Of a DNA stretch of 7,004 nucleotides, positions 6,022 through 7,004 are shown piece by piece. The stretch is from Chloroflexota bacterium (lineage in GTDB: Bacteria > Chloroflexota > Limnocylindria > Limnocylindrales > CSP1-4): contig JAKAHX010000078.1 of NCBI GenBank assembly GCA_021814735.1, positions 1-7,004 on the forward strand. Direction: 5' to 3'. The stretch's first letter is position 1. Every line of letters starts with the position of its first letter. The notes below the pieces were generated by a model that was not told where the DNA came from, searched no databases, and worked only from the letters and a program-made list of their open reading frames with translations. Made by a program: the position numbers and the translations under genes.

Positions 6022-6833
6022 CTGCGCCTCGGCCCGCCCGCCCGTCGGTGGCCCCCTCAGCCCCCCTGCCCGGTCCGCGGCCCGAGCTGGTCTTCTTCGA
6101 CATCGGCGACACGCTCCTGCGGGTGGATCCATCCTGGACGGGGGCCTACCTGGCCGCTGCCACGTCATGGGGACTGCACGTCGACGCGGATGCGCTGGCC
6201 ACCGCGTTTGCGACCGCACTCGGCGAGGGACTGTGGGACGCACCAGGACCATTCGAGGCCACGCCGGAGGGCTCCTACCAGCGGATCAAGCAGTTCGACG
6301 TGCGCGCGATGGCCCTCCTCGGCTACCAGGACCTGCCCGACGAGTTCTACCGGCACCTGGGGCGGTTCTTCGAACAGCGGGCCGCCTGGTACGTCTTCCC
6401 CGACGTGACGCCGGTGCTGGAGGCGCTTGCCGCGGCGGGATTCCGGCGCGCCGTGATCAGCAACTGGGTGTGGGCATTGCCAGAGCTGCTGCACGACCTG
6501 GCGCTGGCCCATCACTTCGAGGCCATCGTGGCGTCGGCGCGGGTGGGCTACGTGAAGCCGCAGCGGGAGATCTTCGAGCACGCCCTCCAGCTCACCGGGG
6601 TTCCCCCGGAGCGGACCGTGCACGTGGGCGACAGCCCCGATGCGGACGTGTCGGGCGCGAGCGCGGTGGGGATCCGGCCCATCCTCCTGGATCGCGGGGG
6701 CCGCTACCGGAACGGATCGCCCGGGCGCCCGGATGTCCCGGTGGTAGCCGACCTCTACGGGCTGCTGCCCCTGCTGGGTGTCCCTGACAGTCGGTCGCGC
6801 CCGGCAGCCGGTGGGCAGCCCGCCCGTGCCTGA
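6018..6833 (+). CDS. HAD-superfamily hydrolase (HAD-IA, REG-2-like)
   Basis: This is a soluble 271-residue HAD phosphatase-like enzyme. Motif I is FFDIGDTLL with nucleophile D28. Motif II is S148 in VISNW, motif III K180 in VGYVKP, and motif IV GDSPDAD (D205, D210). A helical C1-type cap lies between about 35 and 120. The second Asp of the DxD signature, normally the general acid/base, is Gly (G30). This is also seen in some REG-2-like members, so it may still bind or slowly hydrolyse phosphate esters. No substrate can be named. ATG 6018 is chosen because the first 20 residues already form a Pro/Ala-rich lead-in to motif I, and because it overlaps the upstream stop. The frame stays open back to 5853, but that stretch gives only Pro/Gly/Arg-rich sequence and overlaps the upstream ORF. 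The C-terminal 20 residues look unstructured. Confidence 0.88.
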   Translation: MTAPRPARPSVAPSAPLPGPRPELVFFDIGDTLLRVDPSWTGAYLAAATSWGLHVDADALATAFATALGEGLWDAPGPFEATPEGSYQRIKQFDVRAMALLGYQDLPDEFYRHLGRFFEQRAAWYVFPDVTPVLEALAAAGFRRAVISNWVWALPELLHDLALAHHFEAIVASARVGYVKPQREIFEHALQLTGVPPERTVHVGDSPDADVSGASAVGIRPILLDRGGRYRNGSPGRPDVPVVADLYGLLPLLGVPDSRSRPAAGGQPARA

Positions 6834-7004
6834 GGAGGCGTGGCGGCTCTTCGTGGCCATCCCCCTGCCCGGGGAGGTGCGGGATGCGCTGGCGCGGGCC
6901 ATCGAGCCCGTCCGGCGCCGCGTGCGCGGCGGCCGCTGGCAGTCGCCGGAGACGTGGCACCTCACGCTCCGGTTCCTCGGCGACACGCCCACCGGCGCGA
7001 TCCC
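6826..7004 (+). CDS. thpR: RNA 2',3'-cyclic phosphodiesterase (2'-5' RNA ligase family), 3' end outside the window
   Basis: ThpR/LigT-type enzymes are small 2H phosphoesterases that open RNA 2',3'-cyclic phosphates to 2'-phosphates and, in vitro, join tRNA halves by 2'-5' bonds. About 59 residues are visible. They show the family opening WRLFVAIPLPGEVRDAL, then the first catalytic HxT motif HLTLRFLGD (H45, T47 from GTG 6826). The second HxT lies beyond the window, so catalytic completeness cannot be judged. The start is uncertain: GTG 6826 overlaps the HAD stop by 8 bases, and GTG 6811, in the same frame, overlaps by 23. Neither has a clear Shine-Dalgarno, which fits coupling to the HAD gene. 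It is the fourth gene of the operon that starts at 4683. Confidence 0.85.
   Translation, partial: MPEEAWRLFVAIPLPGEVRDALARAIEPVRRRVRGGRWQSPETWHLTLRFLGDTPTGAI

Overview
The window is a very G+C-rich (by eye around 70%), densely coded stretch of bacterial chromosome. All recognisable genes lie on the + strand. The composition, the near-total G/C third codon positions, the use of TTG and GTG starts behind good Shine-Dalgarno sequences, and the style of FtsH suggest an uncultured high-G+C bacterium. My best guess is Chloroflexota (Limnocylindria-like) or a relative, but nothing in the window proves this. There is no integrase, insertion sequence or CRISPR array, and nothing in base composition marks a recent import.

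Layout. Bases 1-653 carry the C-terminal part of an M19 (renal dipeptidase-type) peptidase. A tRNA with anticodon CAT follows at 774-848, with its own -10 box upstream. Next comes ftsH (1073-3052), a full-length membrane AAA+ metalloprotease with a TTG start, preceded by a perfect TATAAT that sits inside a 7+7 bp dyad. Two G+C-rich hairpins follow ftsH. An M20-family dipeptidase (3191-4579) comes next, with all its metal and catalytic residues. A new promoter (TATGAT, 4645-4650) then opens what looks like a four-gene operon. It holds a stand-alone DnaB-C-domain-like ATPase (4683-5786), an unrecognised Arg-rich 76-residue ORF (5791-6021), a HAD-superfamily hydrolase (6018-6833) and the start of a 2'-5' RNA ligase-like RNA 2',3'-cyclic phosphodiesterase, ThpR (6826 to the window end). 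The last three are joined by a 4 nt gap or by short overlaps.

How the genes fit together. FtsH and the two peptidases belong to protein quality control and peptide turnover, but only closeness connects them; each could be an independent housekeeping unit. The 3' operon is the most unusual part. A replicative-helicase-like ring ATPase without the DnaB N-terminal domain, and with an altered sensor segment, is tightly coupled to two probable phosphoryl-transfer enzymes, one of them RNA-directed. Its function cannot be read from the sequence. The three promoters I can see share a GCCGG block 4-5 bp upstream of the -10 and lack a recognisable -35, which may be a lineage-specific promoter form.
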